Below, piece after piece: positions 34,773 to 42,823 of a stretch of 64,000 nt of DNA. Under the pieces are notes generated by a model. The model did no database searches. It worked only from the letters and a program-made list of their open reading frames with translations, and had not been told where the DNA came from. The DNA is from Gemmatimonadaceae bacterium (lineage in GTDB: Bacteria; Gemmatimonadota; Gemmatimonadetes; Gemmatimonadales; Gemmatimonadaceae), in NCBI GenBank assembly GCA_036003045.1, contig DASYSS010000033.1, positions 62,001 to 126,000 on the forward strand. Reading direction: 5' to 3'. The translations under genes were made by a program, and so were the position numbers. The number at the start of each line of letters is the position of its first letter. Within the stretch, counting starts at the first letter, position 1.

Positions 34773-35984
34773 TCAGACCGAGACGTGGAGTCCGCGCGTG
34801 GCCAGGATACGCGCGACGACGTCGCCGATTTTATTGTTCGGGGTGCTGGCTCCTGCGGTAATTCCGACTCGCACCGGGCCTTCGGGAAGCCAGTCCCGTG
34901 CGTCGGCCTCGGCGTGCTTCACCTGCGCGACGCGATAGTGGATCGTCCGCGCGCCCGGGTCGATGCCCGCCGACGATTCGATGTGATACGACGGAACGCG
35001 CTCGGCGCAAAGCGCGGCGAGCGAGATCGTGTTGCTCGAGTTGAAGCCGCCGATCACGACCATCGCGTCGACGCCGGCGTCGAGCAGCTCGCGCACGGCG
35101 TCCTGCCGCTCCTGCGTGGCGCTGCAAATCGTGTCGAAGCTGCGGAAGTCGCTCGAGCGCGCGTCTTCGCCGCGAGCGCGCGCGATCGCGTCGCCGACCT
35201 CGGCGGCGATCGCCAGCGACTCGCGCGCGAGCATCGTCGTCTGGTTGGCGACGCCGATACGGCGCAGGTGGGGCGCGGGATCGAACCCCGGCGACACGGC
35301 GCGCGCGAACGTCTCCATGAGCGAGTCGGCGGACACCCGGCCCTCGATGTAGCCGCAGACGATCTGCGCTTCGTCCATGTTGCGCACGATCAGGTAGTGG
35401 CCGTCGGGGTACTTCCGCACCTGCGACGCCGTCGCGCGGGTCTCTTCGTGATAGTACTTGCCGTGGATGAGCGCGGTGAAGCCGTCCTTCGCGTAGCTCT
35501 CCACGCGTTTCCAGACGTTGAGCACCGAGCCGCAGGTCGTGTCGACGAGGATGCATCCGGCGTCGCGCAACGCGGCGAAATCGTCGATCGTCACGCCGAA
35601 CGCCGGCAGGATCACGACGTCCTCGGGCTTGATCGACGAGAAATCGAAGCCCGTCGTCCCGGGCAACAAGATCTCGATGCCCATCTCACGCAGGCGGTCG
35701 TTGACGTGCGGGTTGTGGATGATCTCGCCGACGAGCACGATGCGACGGTCGGGAAATTTTCGACGCGTCTGGTACGCGTACTCGACGGCGCGCTCGACGC
35801 CGTAGCAGAACCCGAACTCGCGCGCGAGGCGGATCGTGACGTCGCCGACCACGAGCGTGTAGTCGTTCGACTTGAGCAGATCCACGACGCGGCCGTCGTA
35901 GTCGGCCGAGAGATCGTCGCGGACTTCGGCGGCCAGCCCGAATCCTCGCCGGTAGTACGTCGACGGATCGGGCGATGGAGACAT
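34773..35984 (-). CDS. ispH: 4-hydroxy-3-methylbut-2-enyl diphosphate reductase
   Basis: The 403-residue protein starts at the ATG giving MSPSPDPSTYY; the frame is open 22 codons further but only ATG-poor. It is the long form of IspH/LytB. The three cysteines that ligate the [4Fe-4S] cluster are in GFCYGVERA (Cys60), TTCGSVLNVW (Cys151) and TICSATQERQ (Cys287). It also has EIIHNPHVNDRL and GKYYHEETRATAS. It makes IPP and DMAPP in the last MEP step. It leads an operon with the SGNH hydrolase gene. Confidence 0.95.
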   Translation of the reverse strand: MSPSPDPSTYYRRGFGLAAEVRDDLSADYDGRVVDLLKSNDYTLVVGDVTIRLAREFGFCYGVERAVEYAYQTRRKFPDRRIVLVGEIIHNPHVNDRLREMGIEILLPGTTGFDFSSIKPEDVVILPAFGVTIDDFAALRDAGCILVDTTCGSVLNVWKRVESYAKDGFTALIHGKYYHEETRATASQVRKYPDGHYLIVRNMDEAQIVCGYIEGRVSADSLMETFARAVSPGFDPAPHLRRIGVANQTTMLARESLAIAAEVGDAIARARGEDARSSDFRSFDTICSATQERQDAVRELLDAGVDAMVVIGGFNSSNTISLAALCAERVPSYHIESSAGIDPGARTIHYRVAQVKHAEADARDWLPEGPVRVGITAGASTPNNKIGDVVARILATRGLHVSV

Positions 35985-36164
35985 GCTCACAAATCTAGCG
36001 CGAGACACGAATCGATCACGGTTGAAATCGCCGCTTTGCCCCGAATACAAATCGCGACGCGTTCGTCAAGTGGTGGTGATCAGTAACCGCCAAGCCGTGT
36101 ACGCTTTGTTCGTTCTTGCTGCGCGAAACGCGAAGCGATATGCTTGTCGTCCCTCGCCGCGACG

Positions 36165-36827
36165 ATGCTCACGTTCACTTCCACCTCCGACGCCGGAACC
36201 CTGGCCTACGTGCCGCGCCCGATGGGCGAACGGTCGCCGTTCGTCTTTGTCGGTGAGCGGCTCTGGCTCGACTTCGTGAACTCCGAGTTCGGCATTCGAC
36301 GCTTCGACGCGCTCCGCGACTTCGATTCGATGGTGCGCTGGCTCGAGGCGGCCGCGGTGCTCGACGCGGAACGCGCGAGCGGCATTCGCCGCCGCGCGCA
36401 ACAGCAGCCGGCGGGCGCGGCCGCGTCGCTCATCGACGCGCGGCGCGTGCGGTCGGCGCTGCGCGCGCTGGCGGAGCGCGGCCCGCTCAGCGATCGCGTG
36501 CGCTTCGACGGACTCGGGGAGATCAACCGCGTCCTCGGCCGCAGCGCCGGCACGCGGCGCGTCGAACAACGCGCCGACGGCACGTTCATTCGGTCGTTCG
36601 TCCCCGTCGGCGACGCGTTCGCCGGCCTCGTGATCCCGATCGTCGAGTCGGCCGCCGACGCGTTGATTCTCGGCGAGCTGTCGCGCGTGCGCCGCTGCGC
36701 CGACCCGCGCTGCCAGCGCGTGTTCTTCGACAACACGAAGAACGGACGTCGCCGCTGGTGCGACATGTCCACGTGCGGCAACCGCGCGAAGGCCGCGCGC
36801 CATCGGGAGAAGCTCAAGTCCCATTGA
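36165..36827 (+). CDS. CGNR zinc-finger / ABATE-domain protein
   Basis: The 220-residue protein starts at the ATG at 36165; a TTG seven codons upstream is the alternative. The N-terminal helical region has LWLDFVNSEFG and ALRALAERG, matching the stress-response ABATE domain. The C-terminal zinc finger is RRCADPRCQRVFFDNTKNG and RRWCDMSTCGNRAKAARH with four Cys ending in the CGNR signature. Such proteins are thought to bind DNA and act as regulators. The next gene starts at an overlapping TTGA. Confidence 0.88.
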   Translation: MLTFTSTSDAGTLAYVPRPMGERSPFVFVGERLWLDFVNSEFGIRRFDALRDFDSMVRWLEAAAVLDAERASGIRRRAQQQPAGAAASLIDARRVRSALRALAERGPLSDRVRFDGLGEINRVLGRSAGTRRVEQRADGTFIRSFVPVGDAFAGLVIPIVESAADALILGELSRVRRCADPRCQRVFFDNTKNGRRRWCDMSTCGNRAKAARHREKLKSH

Positions 36828-37342
36828 GCCGCGAGGTCGAAGTCGCCCGCACGTATCTCGAGCTGCGGTCGCCCGAGCAACTCCGCCCCGTAGACGCCAC
36901 CGATCCGTCGGTGGCGTTCGTGCATCGGCCGGCGATCGGCGTCGACGAGTACCGCCGGTTGTATCGCGCGGTCGGATATCGTTGGTACTGGCGGGATCGC
37001 AACGCATGGAGCGACGAGCGGCTCGCCGCGCACCTGGCGCGAACGGAGATCTCCGTGTGGGAGTGCCTCGTCGAGGGCGAAAGCGCCGGCTACTTCGAGC
37101 TCGAGCGGCGCGACGACGGTTCGGTTGAGATCGCGTACTTCGGACTGATCGAAGCGTTCGTCGGTAAGGGCGTCGGAAAGGCGATGCTGACCCGGGCGGC
37201 GCGCGAGGCGTGGGCACTCCAGCCCAACCGCGTATGGCTGCACACGTGCACGCTCGACTCGCCCCATGCGCTGCCCAACTACGAGGCCAGAGGGTTCGCG
37301 CGCTTTCGAACCGAGACCTATCTGGCGAACATAGACGACTAA
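36824..37342 (+). CDS. GNAT family N-acetyltransferase
   Basis: The 172-residue protein starts at a TTG overlapping the previous stop (TTGA), with GGGAGAAG upstream. GNAT motifs are WYWRDRNAWSDERLAAHL, GYFELERRDDGSVEIAYFGL (motif A strand) and VGKGVGKAMLTRAAREAW (the acetyl-CoA pyrophosphate loop, here Gly-x-Gly-Lys-Gly-x-Gly). It would acetylate an amine on a protein or small molecule. Its stop overlaps that of the convergent helicase gene by four bases. Confidence 0.87.
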   Translation: MSREVEVARTYLELRSPEQLRPVDATDPSVAFVHRPAIGVDEYRRLYRAVGYRWYWRDRNAWSDERLAAHLARTEISVWECLVEGESAGYFELERRDDGSVEIAYFGLIEAFVGKGVGKAMLTRAAREAWALQPNRVWLHTCTLDSPHALPNYEARGFARFRTETYLANIDD

Positions 37343-39933
37343 CGCCGGCGGCGGCGTTTGCCCCCGCCACGGCGGTGCTGCTCGAACTTCGACGGCGTGC
37401 GCTTCGCGTGTTTCTCACGCCGGCGGTCGTGGCGTTCGCGGCGGCGTTCGTCCTCGGCGCGGTCGATCTCGGCGAGCTCCTGCGCGGTGAACGGGCGCTC
37501 GAGCTCCTCTTGCAGCTCCTCGAGCGTGGACGCGCGGGCGGCGCCGCGGGCGCCGCGCGTCACGATGAAGCGTAGCGGGCGGTCGAGAACGGGCAGCTCG
37601 GACTCGGTGAGGTTGCGCGCGACTTTCTCGGGGATTCGAAGGCGTGCCACACCGAAGGGTTTTCCCTCAGCCGACTCCTCGACGTCGTAGTGAATTTCGA
37701 CCTCGCGGTCGCGAAGCGACGTCGTCGACGGGAGCGCGGCATAGCGCTCGCGCACCGACGGCGGCACGACGGCGTCGGCGTCGATCGCCAGCGGCGTGCG
37801 CCGAAACTCGGTGAACGAATTCACGTTCGCGAGTTGCCGTTCGTACAGCGTCGCCAAATCGGCGAAGCTCAAACGCGGAGTCGCGCCACCCGAGCGTCTG
37901 AATGTCTCTCGTATCGACTCGATCGCGGCCTGGTTCTCCCGCGCGCCGGGATGGCGCGCTTCGCCGCGCGCGAGCGCTTCCGCCAACACTCGTCGCGCCC
38001 GATCTGCCAACGACGCCGGAAATGCGTCGATTGGTTCGATGTCGCGCTCGAGCTCGAACCCGTGATACTCCACGCGCCGGCGCACGGTGAGCGGCGACCG
38101 CTTGTGATCCGCGTCGTAGACGACGTCCGGATCAGCCGTCGTCGCGAATTCCCGCACGACATCGGCCGGCAGCTGCGTTCCCTCGATCGACGCGCGCGGG
38201 TTGCCGAACCGGTCGGCGAAATACCGCAAGTCGCCGGCGATCGCGCCCCAGCTGCCGCAGACACTCGTCTTCGAGACGCGCGCCTCTTCGCCCCACACCG
38301 TCTGCTCGTCGATCACGAGCGAGAACGGCATGATGTCGGCGACGAGTCTGCGAAACGCGCGAACGGTGTCGTCGCCGGCTCGCACCATGCGCGACGGTAA
38401 CGGAACGCCGACCGCGCGATAAACGCTCGCCATACCGAGCGCCGCATCCTCGATGGCTTTCACCAGCGCGCCGCGGCGTTCGGCCCACCGCTCGATGCGC
38501 TGCTCATCGAACACGTGGCGGGGGAGATCATAGACCATCCCCAGGCTTCCCGCATGTTGGTACGCGTCGGCGTACAGGTTGTATGCGGTGAGATGGTCGC
38601 TTCCGGGCACGACGAGCCCCTCGAGATCCCGCTCGTCGCGCGTCATGCGGTGCAGCGACTCGATCGACGCCATCACGGCGAGCTGCGCCAGCAACTCGTC
38701 GCCGCCGTGCACGAGCAGCTCGGCCCACTGCCGCTCGACCGGCATCGCCTCCACCGCACGGCCGTACGTCGTGAGCCGACCGTTCTCGGCAATTCCACGC
38801 GCTTCGAGCAGGGCGATCGCTCGGCGATACGCCGTCTTGTCGAGCGGGACCGGCAGTTCGAGGTCGTCAGCCCGAACGCCGAGCGCCGCGCAGGTGATCG
38901 CGACGCGCTCCGAATCGCCCGCCAACTGAAATTCCGGCTCGGTCGGTTCGAGCGAATCGAACTCGATGTTCCGATCGGAAAGGATGAAAACGCGTCCGCC
39001 CTCGACGCGGCCGTGCACGCGCCCGGCCATCTGCAGGATCTCGTTCGCGCCGAGATGCTCCTGCGTCAGCACGTTGCGACCCTTGTCGATCGCGTTGAAG
39101 AACTTCACGTCGTCGATGATCACGGTGTCGAGGCCGCGCACGTTGAGCGCGCTCTGACCCGCCGCGGTCATCGCGAGGAAAAACGGCTTCCGCTCTCCCC
39201 CTTCGAGAAATGGCCGAATTGTCCGGATCGGCTCGCCGCCGTGATAAAATGCCGTATTGATGCGCGGCGCCGCGTGCCGCACGTGCTCGGCCGCCTCCTC
39301 CACGCCGCGCCGCGTCGGAACGAACAGCGCTACGCCGCGGCGATCTTTGCCGAGCTGCCGGAGGAAACGGTCGTCGAGGAATTCGAGCGCGCGCTTTCGA
39401 ATGACGCGCACCTGCGCGGCGCGCGCCGGATCGAAGTCGTGCACCTGGAGGACGTCGGCCGAATTCAGATAGCGCGCGTAGAAATTCGGATTCACCGTCG
39501 CCGATAGCCAGACGAATCGGCAGCCGACGCGCTTGCCGAGCGCCAAGCAGAGTTCGAGCTCGGCGGACGTCTGGTGGATCTCGTCGACGATGATCGTGTC
39601 GTGCCGGAGGATGTCGCCTTCCTCGAACCAGCGCCGCGCGATTCCTGTCGTGACGATGATGACGTTCCATGTCGGCGTCTCGGGCGTCGCTTCACGCTCA
39701 CGATTCACCACGCCGACCTTCAGGTCCCGCGCAGACAAGATCTCTTCGGCGATCGGGCGGATGGCGAGGGTCTTCCCGGTGCCCGTGCCGGCGACGATGC
39801 CGAAGCCCTTCCCGCCGCGCGCCAACTCGCGCACCCGCTCGCCGTGGTGCTTCTCGAGAAAAGTCTGAACGCGGAGGTGAACCGCGAGCTCGATCGTCTC
39901 ACACGCCGCGCGCGTCGGCGCGATCACGATCAC
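37339..39933 (-). CDS. DEAH-type superfamily 2 RNA helicase-like protein
   Basis: The 864-residue protein has GIVAGTGTGKTLAI (motif I), TIIVDEIHQT (motif II DEIH), FVWLSATVN (motif III) and ILQMAGRVHGRVEGG (motif VI-like). This gives an HrpA/HrpB-type core followed by a long C-terminal region of unknown fold and a very basic tail (DRRREKHAKRTPSKFEQHRRGGGKRRRRR). The GTG start at 39933 is the first canonical start in the frame, but the frame stays open to the TAA at 40036 with plausible protein sequence (KYVPEHDAFVAAEPPTGR). The true start may use a rare codon. It should unwind RNA, perhaps in ribosome maturation. Confidence 0.8.
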   Translation of the reverse strand: MIVIAPTRAACETIELAVHLRVQTFLEKHHGERVRELARGGKGFGIVAGTGTGKTLAIRPIAEEILSARDLKVGVVNREREATPETPTWNVIIVTTGIARRWFEEGDILRHDTIIVDEIHQTSAELELCLALGKRVGCRFVWLSATVNPNFYARYLNSADVLQVHDFDPARAAQVRVIRKRALEFLDDRFLRQLGKDRRGVALFVPTRRGVEEAAEHVRHAAPRINTAFYHGGEPIRTIRPFLEGGERKPFFLAMTAAGQSALNVRGLDTVIIDDVKFFNAIDKGRNVLTQEHLGANEILQMAGRVHGRVEGGRVFILSDRNIEFDSLEPTEPEFQLAGDSERVAITCAALGVRADDLELPVPLDKTAYRRAIALLEARGIAENGRLTTYGRAVEAMPVERQWAELLVHGGDELLAQLAVMASIESLHRMTRDERDLEGLVVPGSDHLTAYNLYADAYQHAGSLGMVYDLPRHVFDEQRIERWAERRGALVKAIEDAALGMASVYRAVGVPLPSRMVRAGDDTVRAFRRLVADIMPFSLVIDEQTVWGEEARVSKTSVCGSWGAIAGDLRYFADRFGNPRASIEGTQLPADVVREFATTADPDVVYDADHKRSPLTVRRRVEYHGFELERDIEPIDAFPASLADRARRVLAEALARGEARHPGARENQAAIESIRETFRRSGGATPRLSFADLATLYERQLANVNSFTEFRRTPLAIDADAVVPPSVRERYAALPSTTSLRDREVEIHYDVEESAEGKPFGVARLRIPEKVARNLTESELPVLDRPLRFIVTRGARGAARASTLEELQEELERPFTAQELAEIDRAEDERRRERHDRRREKHAKRTPSKFEQHRRGGGKRRRRR

Positions 39934-40035
39934 GCGTCCCGTCGGCGGCTCGGCCGCGACGAACGCGTCGTGTTCGGGGACGTACTTGTCGCGGACCGCT
40001 CGGATCGCGCGAGACGGCGACGGCGTGGAGACCGA

Positions 40036-40401
40036 TTACTCCGGTGGGTGCCCCGGAAGGATCGCCGGTGGCTTCACGCCGGTGAAGCCCTTTGCCCCGG
40101 GTGGCAGTCTCGCCTTGTCGCCCTGCTTGCCCTTGGTCGAGTCGGCGTAGTCGTCACCGAACAGGACCTTGCCGTTCGACGGCCGATTCTTGATCGCCGT
40201 GGAACAATCGGTCACGGCCGGCTGCTGCGCGGCGGGCACTCCATCGAGCCAGATCCGGCACATGCCCTTTGGTGGACGCGACTCGACCGGCACCGCGGAT
40301 TCGTTCTTCTTCGCGCTGTCCTTTTGCGGCGTCCGCTGCGCCATGAGAGGCGCGGCGTGCGCCGCGAATCCGACGATGAGTACTGCGAACACCCGCTTCA
40401 T
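40036..40401 (-). CDS. small secreted protein of unknown function
   Basis: The 121-residue protein has a signal peptide (MKRVFAVLIVGFAAHAAPLMAQ). The mature part is Lys/Pro-rich and has two Cys (MCRIWLDGVPAAQQPAVTDCS) that could form a disulfide, and ends GVKPPAILPGHPPE. No family is recognised. Its TAA stop is in the same reading frame as the helicase that follows, so the two frames are separated by this single stop codon. The upstream gap of 542 bp holds repeats. Confidence 0.6.
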   Translation of the reverse strand: MKRVFAVLIVGFAAHAAPLMAQRTPQKDSAKKNESAVPVESRPPKGMCRIWLDGVPAAQQPAVTDCSTAIKNRPSNGKVLFGDDYADSTKGKQGDKARLPPGAKGFTGVKPPAILPGHPPE

Positions 40402-40614
40402 AGGCCTCCATCCGCTGCCCGAAGAGCCGGGCGGCGATAACCGTACTGGGCACGCCTGGTGCCAGCCTCCATCGACGGCTTCGCCAGCGGAACACTAACG
40501 ATTGCAATGACTTGGAGGAAACACTGTATACAGTGGAACCCGGTCGGTGTCACCGGAGCGGGAAACCGGTGTCCGTGGGGAGTGACGAGCGAAAGCGGAA
40601 AGAGGACTGGCGGG
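40402..40614. other. non-coding stretch upstream of the 16-bp repeat island
   Basis: This 213-bp part of a 542-bp gene-free gap has no supported coding region, although several frames stay open because of the nearby repeats. It contains the palindrome CACTGTATACAGTG at 40522-40535. No terminator or promoter is convincing. Confidence 0.4.
40522..40535. promoter_or_regulatory. 14-bp palindrome CACTGTATACAGTG
   Basis: This perfect inverted repeat lies about 121 bp upstream of the 40401 start codon. Length and symmetry suit a dimeric regulator such as a MarR- or GntR-type protein. No second copy was noticed in the window. Confidence 0.35.
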
Positions 40615-40790
40615 CTCCGAGACTGCCACAGTCCGAAACGGCCGTACTCCGAAACGGCCGTACTCCGAAACTGCCGAACACCGAAACTGACGTACTCCGA
40701 GACTGCCCGACTCCGAGACTGCCCGACTGCGACACTGCCCGACTCCGAAACTACCCGACTCCGAAACTACCCGACTCTGAAACTGTGGTC
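40615..40790. repeat. 11 tandem 16-bp repeats, forward array
   Basis: Eleven units of 16 bp follow one another without spacer, consensus CTCCGAAACTGCCCGA. The first unit is 40615-40630; units 6 and 7, and 9 and 10, are identical pairs. The period is strict at 16 bp. Since 16 is not a multiple of three, all reading frames stay open, producing spurious proteins. The inverted array of the same unit follows at 40809-40912. Confidence 0.9.
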
Positions 40791-40808
40791 TCAATGCTCT
40801 TGGCGTCC

Positions 40809-40912
40809 GGCAGTTTCGGTGTTCGGGAGTCTCGGAGTTCGGAAGTCTCGCCCTTTCGGACTTCGGAAGTCTCGGAGTTCGGAAGCCTCGGGGTCCGGAA
40901 GTCTCGGCCTTT
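40809..40912. repeat. inverted array of the same 16-bp unit (six units plus a half)
   Basis: Units of consensus GGAAGTCTCGGAGTTC run from 40809 to 40912, with an 8-bp half unit at 40857-40864. Reverse-complemented and rotated, this is CTCCGAGACTTCCGAA, matching the forward array. An 18-bp centre separates the arrays, so a transcript could fold into a long imperfect hairpin. The pfkA stop is 31 bp beyond the array. Confidence 0.88.
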
Positions 40913-40943
40913 GGCATTTCTCTCCGCTCGTCCGCACCCGATC

Positions 40944-42023
40944 TCAATCTCCAAAACTGATCCCCGTCGCCCGCGCGGTCAGCACTAGATCATGCGCCGG
41001 ATCGACACGCTTGGAGTCGCGCAACGCTTCCTTGATCGGAATCGTCACGATGTGCGGCGATTGCAGCGCGACCATGTGCCCCCACTTCTCCTCGGCCACG
41101 GCCCGCACCGCGGCGCCCCCGAATCGCGTCGCCAATAGACGGTCGTATCCCGTCGGCATGCCGCCGCGCTGAAGATGGCCGAGCACGAGCGAGCGGGTTT
41201 CCTTCCCGGTGCGCGCCTGGATCTCGCGCGCGATCGGTTCGCACAACCCGCCGACCCGTCTCGCTTCTCCGGGCAGCGACTCGCCGAGCGTGGACGTCGT
41301 TCCTCCCTTCGGAAACGCGCCTTCGGCCACAACCACGATCGAGAAATGCCGGCCGCCGCGGTCGCGCGCGTCGATCTTCTCGCAGACTTTTTCGATGTCG
41401 TAGGGGATCTCCGGAATCAGAATGACGTCGGCCGTTCCGGCGACTCCCGAGTGCAGCGCGATGAATCCGGCGTCGCGCCCCATTACCTCCATGACGATCA
41501 CACGATCATGCGATTCCGCAGTGGTATGAAGCTTATCAATGGCCTCCATCGCCGTGTTGACCGCGGTGTCGAATCCGAACGTCGTGATCGTGCCGCTCAC
41601 GTCGTTGTCGATCGTCTTCGGCACGCCGACGATCTTCATCCCTTTGTCGCAGAGCTTCTGCGCGATGGAGAGTGACCCGTCGCCACCGATCGAGATGATC
41701 GCGTCGATGCCGAGGCGCGCGGCGTTTTGAAACAGCTCGTCGGAGCGATCCTCACTGAGGATCGTGCCGTCCGGCTGCATCCGCGGATAGTGAAACGGAT
41801 TGCCGCGGTTCGTCGTGCGGAGGATCGTCCCGCCGAGATGCGCGATGCCGCGCACCGTTTCGCGGGTCATCGGGATCACCTCGTCTTCGCCCATCAACCC
41901 GGCGAATCCCCGCTTGATGCCGAGGACTTCCCAGCCCCGATCGACAGCCGAGAGGACGGCCGCGCGAATGACCGCGTTGAGACCCGGCGCGTCGCCGCCG
42001 CCGGTCGAGATGGCGATTCTCAT
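40944..42023 (-). CDS. pfkA: 6-phosphofructokinase (ATP-type by key residues, group III-like)
   Basis: The 359-residue protein has STGGGDAPGLNAVIRAAV at the N-terminus, SIGGDGSLSIAQ (Gly116 at the position of E. coli Gly104) and GVPKTIDNDVSGT with Lys136 where E. coli has Gly124. Gly plus Lys is the combination of ATP-dependent group III enzymes of actinobacteria, while PPi-dependent enzymes have Asp at the first position. MGRDAGFIALHSGVAG and GHLQRGGMPTGYDR complete the active site. It makes fructose 1,6-bisphosphate. It lies seven bases after the selenoprotein-like gene, probably in one transcript. Confidence 0.93.
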   Translation of the reverse strand: MRIAISTGGGDAPGLNAVIRAAVLSAVDRGWEVLGIKRGFAGLMGEDEVIPMTRETVRGIAHLGGTILRTTNRGNPFHYPRMQPDGTILSEDRSDELFQNAARLGIDAIISIGGDGSLSIAQKLCDKGMKIVGVPKTIDNDVSGTITTFGFDTAVNTAMEAIDKLHTTAESHDRVIVMEVMGRDAGFIALHSGVAGTADVILIPEIPYDIEKVCEKIDARDRGGRHFSIVVVAEGAFPKGGTTSTLGESLPGEARRVGGLCEPIAREIQARTGKETRSLVLGHLQRGGMPTGYDRLLATRFGGAAVRAVAEEKWGHMVALQSPHIVTIPIKEALRDSKRVDPAHDLVLTARATGISFGD

Positions 42024-42030
42024 GCGCGCG

Positions 42031-42270
42031 CTAACCGTTGGCGGCGCGACGGGCCTCCAACAGCCGAACGATTTCGCCGGGCGCGGCGTGGCGCTTCAAT
42101 TTCGATTTCTCGAAAATCGGATGACCCTCGTAAAACACCTCGAACCGCCCACCGCTGGACGGGGTCATCTCGACGTCGGCATCGGGAAATCGCTTGCGAA
42201 CCTCGGCGGCCAGACCGGTCGCCCGCGGCTCGTAGTTTCACATCGTGCAGTATTCGATCCTCACGCGCAC
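42031..42270 (-). CDS. SelW/Rdx-family selenoprotein (in-frame TGA read as selenocysteine)
   Basis: The 79-residue protein is read from GTG at 42270 through an in-frame TGA at 42238-42240 to a TAG at 42031. The start MRVRIEYCTMU gives a Cys8-x-x-Sec11 motif where the SelT/SelW/SelH (Rdx) family has CXXC or CXXU. The rest fits the family: NYEPRATGLAAEV, SSGGRFEVFYEGHPIFEKSK and PGEIVRLLEARR. AAAGGAG lies seven bases before the GTG. A hairpin with a GGUCU loop 21 nt after the TGA resembles a bacterial SECIS. Rdx proteins are small thiol or selenol redox proteins. Alternatives are a TGC-to-TGA mutation or a sequencing error. It precedes pfkA. Confidence 0.8.
42205..42223 (-). promoter_or_regulatory. 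candidate bacterial SECIS hairpin
   Basis: On the minus strand, arms GGCGACC (42217-42223) and GGCCGCC (42205-42211) pair with one A-C mismatch around a 5-nt loop GGUCU (42212-42216). The loop matches that of the E. coli fdhF SECIS bound by SelB and begins 21 nt after the TGA, inside the 16-37 nt window known for bacteria. The stem is within coding sequence, as required. Confidence 0.65.
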
Positions 42271-42277
42271 GTCGCGA

Positions 42278-42284
42278 CTCCTTT
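42278..42284 (-). promoter_or_regulatory. Shine-Dalgarno AAAGGAG for the selenoprotein-like gene
   Basis: AAAGGAG sits seven bases upstream of the GTG at 42270. It supports initiation upstream of the TGA and argues that the frame before the TGA is translated. Confidence 0.7.
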
Positions 42285-42341
42285 GGGTCCGGGTTGCGTC
42301 ACGATTCAAGCTTGAAGCATAGCGCGAGGCGTAGCGCGGAA

Positions 42342-42379
42342 AAAAGTCCGGCGGCCTGAAGGGGGGCCGCCGGACTTTT
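42342..42379. terminator. strong bidirectional rho-independent terminator
   Basis: A 15-bp perfect stem (AAAAGTCCGGCGGCC pairing with its complement) with an 8-nt loop has A and T tracts on both sides, so it can act in both directions. It lies after the small lipoprotein gene on the minus strand and before the selenoprotein-like gene. A second 8-bp hairpin (CTCCCCGC, loop TGAG) at 42391-42410 precedes it. Confidence 0.8.
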
Positions 42380-42450
42380 CCGCCGAGGAGCTCCCCGCTG
42401 AGGCGGGGAGGAGACGACAGTCTCGGCCTCGAGACGAGATGAGAGAATTC

Positions 42451-42729
42451 TTAGCGAGGGACATGCGTGACCTCGACGAGCCTCGAGATGACCGTATCCT
42501 GTTTCGCCACGACCTGGCGAAGTGAATCGACGTCGCTTTGCAGCTGCGAGATGTCGCCTTTCACGGCGCTGATTTCGGAGGCCGCGTCGTTCAGCTCTTG
42601 GATGAGCGCAGCCTGCGAGCGCGGGTTCACGCAGCTCGTCGCCGCCAGCAGGAGCAGGGCGACAGGAACGCGCCATAGGATGGCCGCCGACGACGGAGAC
42701 GAATCTCGAGGCTCGTGCTGGAGACGCAT
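42451..42729 (-). CDS. small coiled-coil lipoprotein
   Basis: The 92-residue protein has a hydrophobic signal (VPVALLLLAATSC) with a lipobox ending at Cys33. The mature part is a heptad-rich helix: ALIQELNDAASEISAVKGDISQLQSDVDSLRQVVAK. It resembles Lpp- or YbgF-N-terminal-type coiled-coil lipoproteins that form trimers in the periplasm. The N-terminal region before the signal is long (about 18 residues), so a later start is possible. A strong terminator follows. Confidence 0.65.
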   Translation of the reverse strand: MRLQHEPRDSSPSSAAILWRVPVALLLLAATSCVNPRSQAALIQELNDAASEISAVKGDISQLQSDVDSLRQVVAKQDTVISRLVEVTHVPR

Positions 42730-42823
42730 GGGATCGATGCGAGACTGAGGGTCGGGAAGGAAACGGGGCAGTGCGCAGCAAATTGGTGACGGTCGCGTCG
42801 GCGGGCGAGGCTGAATTCCCGGG

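Noticed and set aside
40615-40912. CRISPR array
   Set aside because: Units are 16 bp, contiguous, diverged and inverted midway; there are no spacers and no cas genes nearby.
40512-40988. open frames in several phases across the 16-bp repeat arrays
   Set aside because: All phases are open because the 16-bp unit lacks stop codons and 16 is not a multiple of 3. The encoded peptides simply repeat every 16 residues and show no start context.
42020-42241. 73-codon minus-strand frame beginning just after the TGA
   Set aside because: It is in a different phase from the Rdx protein, has an Arg-rich antisense-like composition and lacks family motifs.
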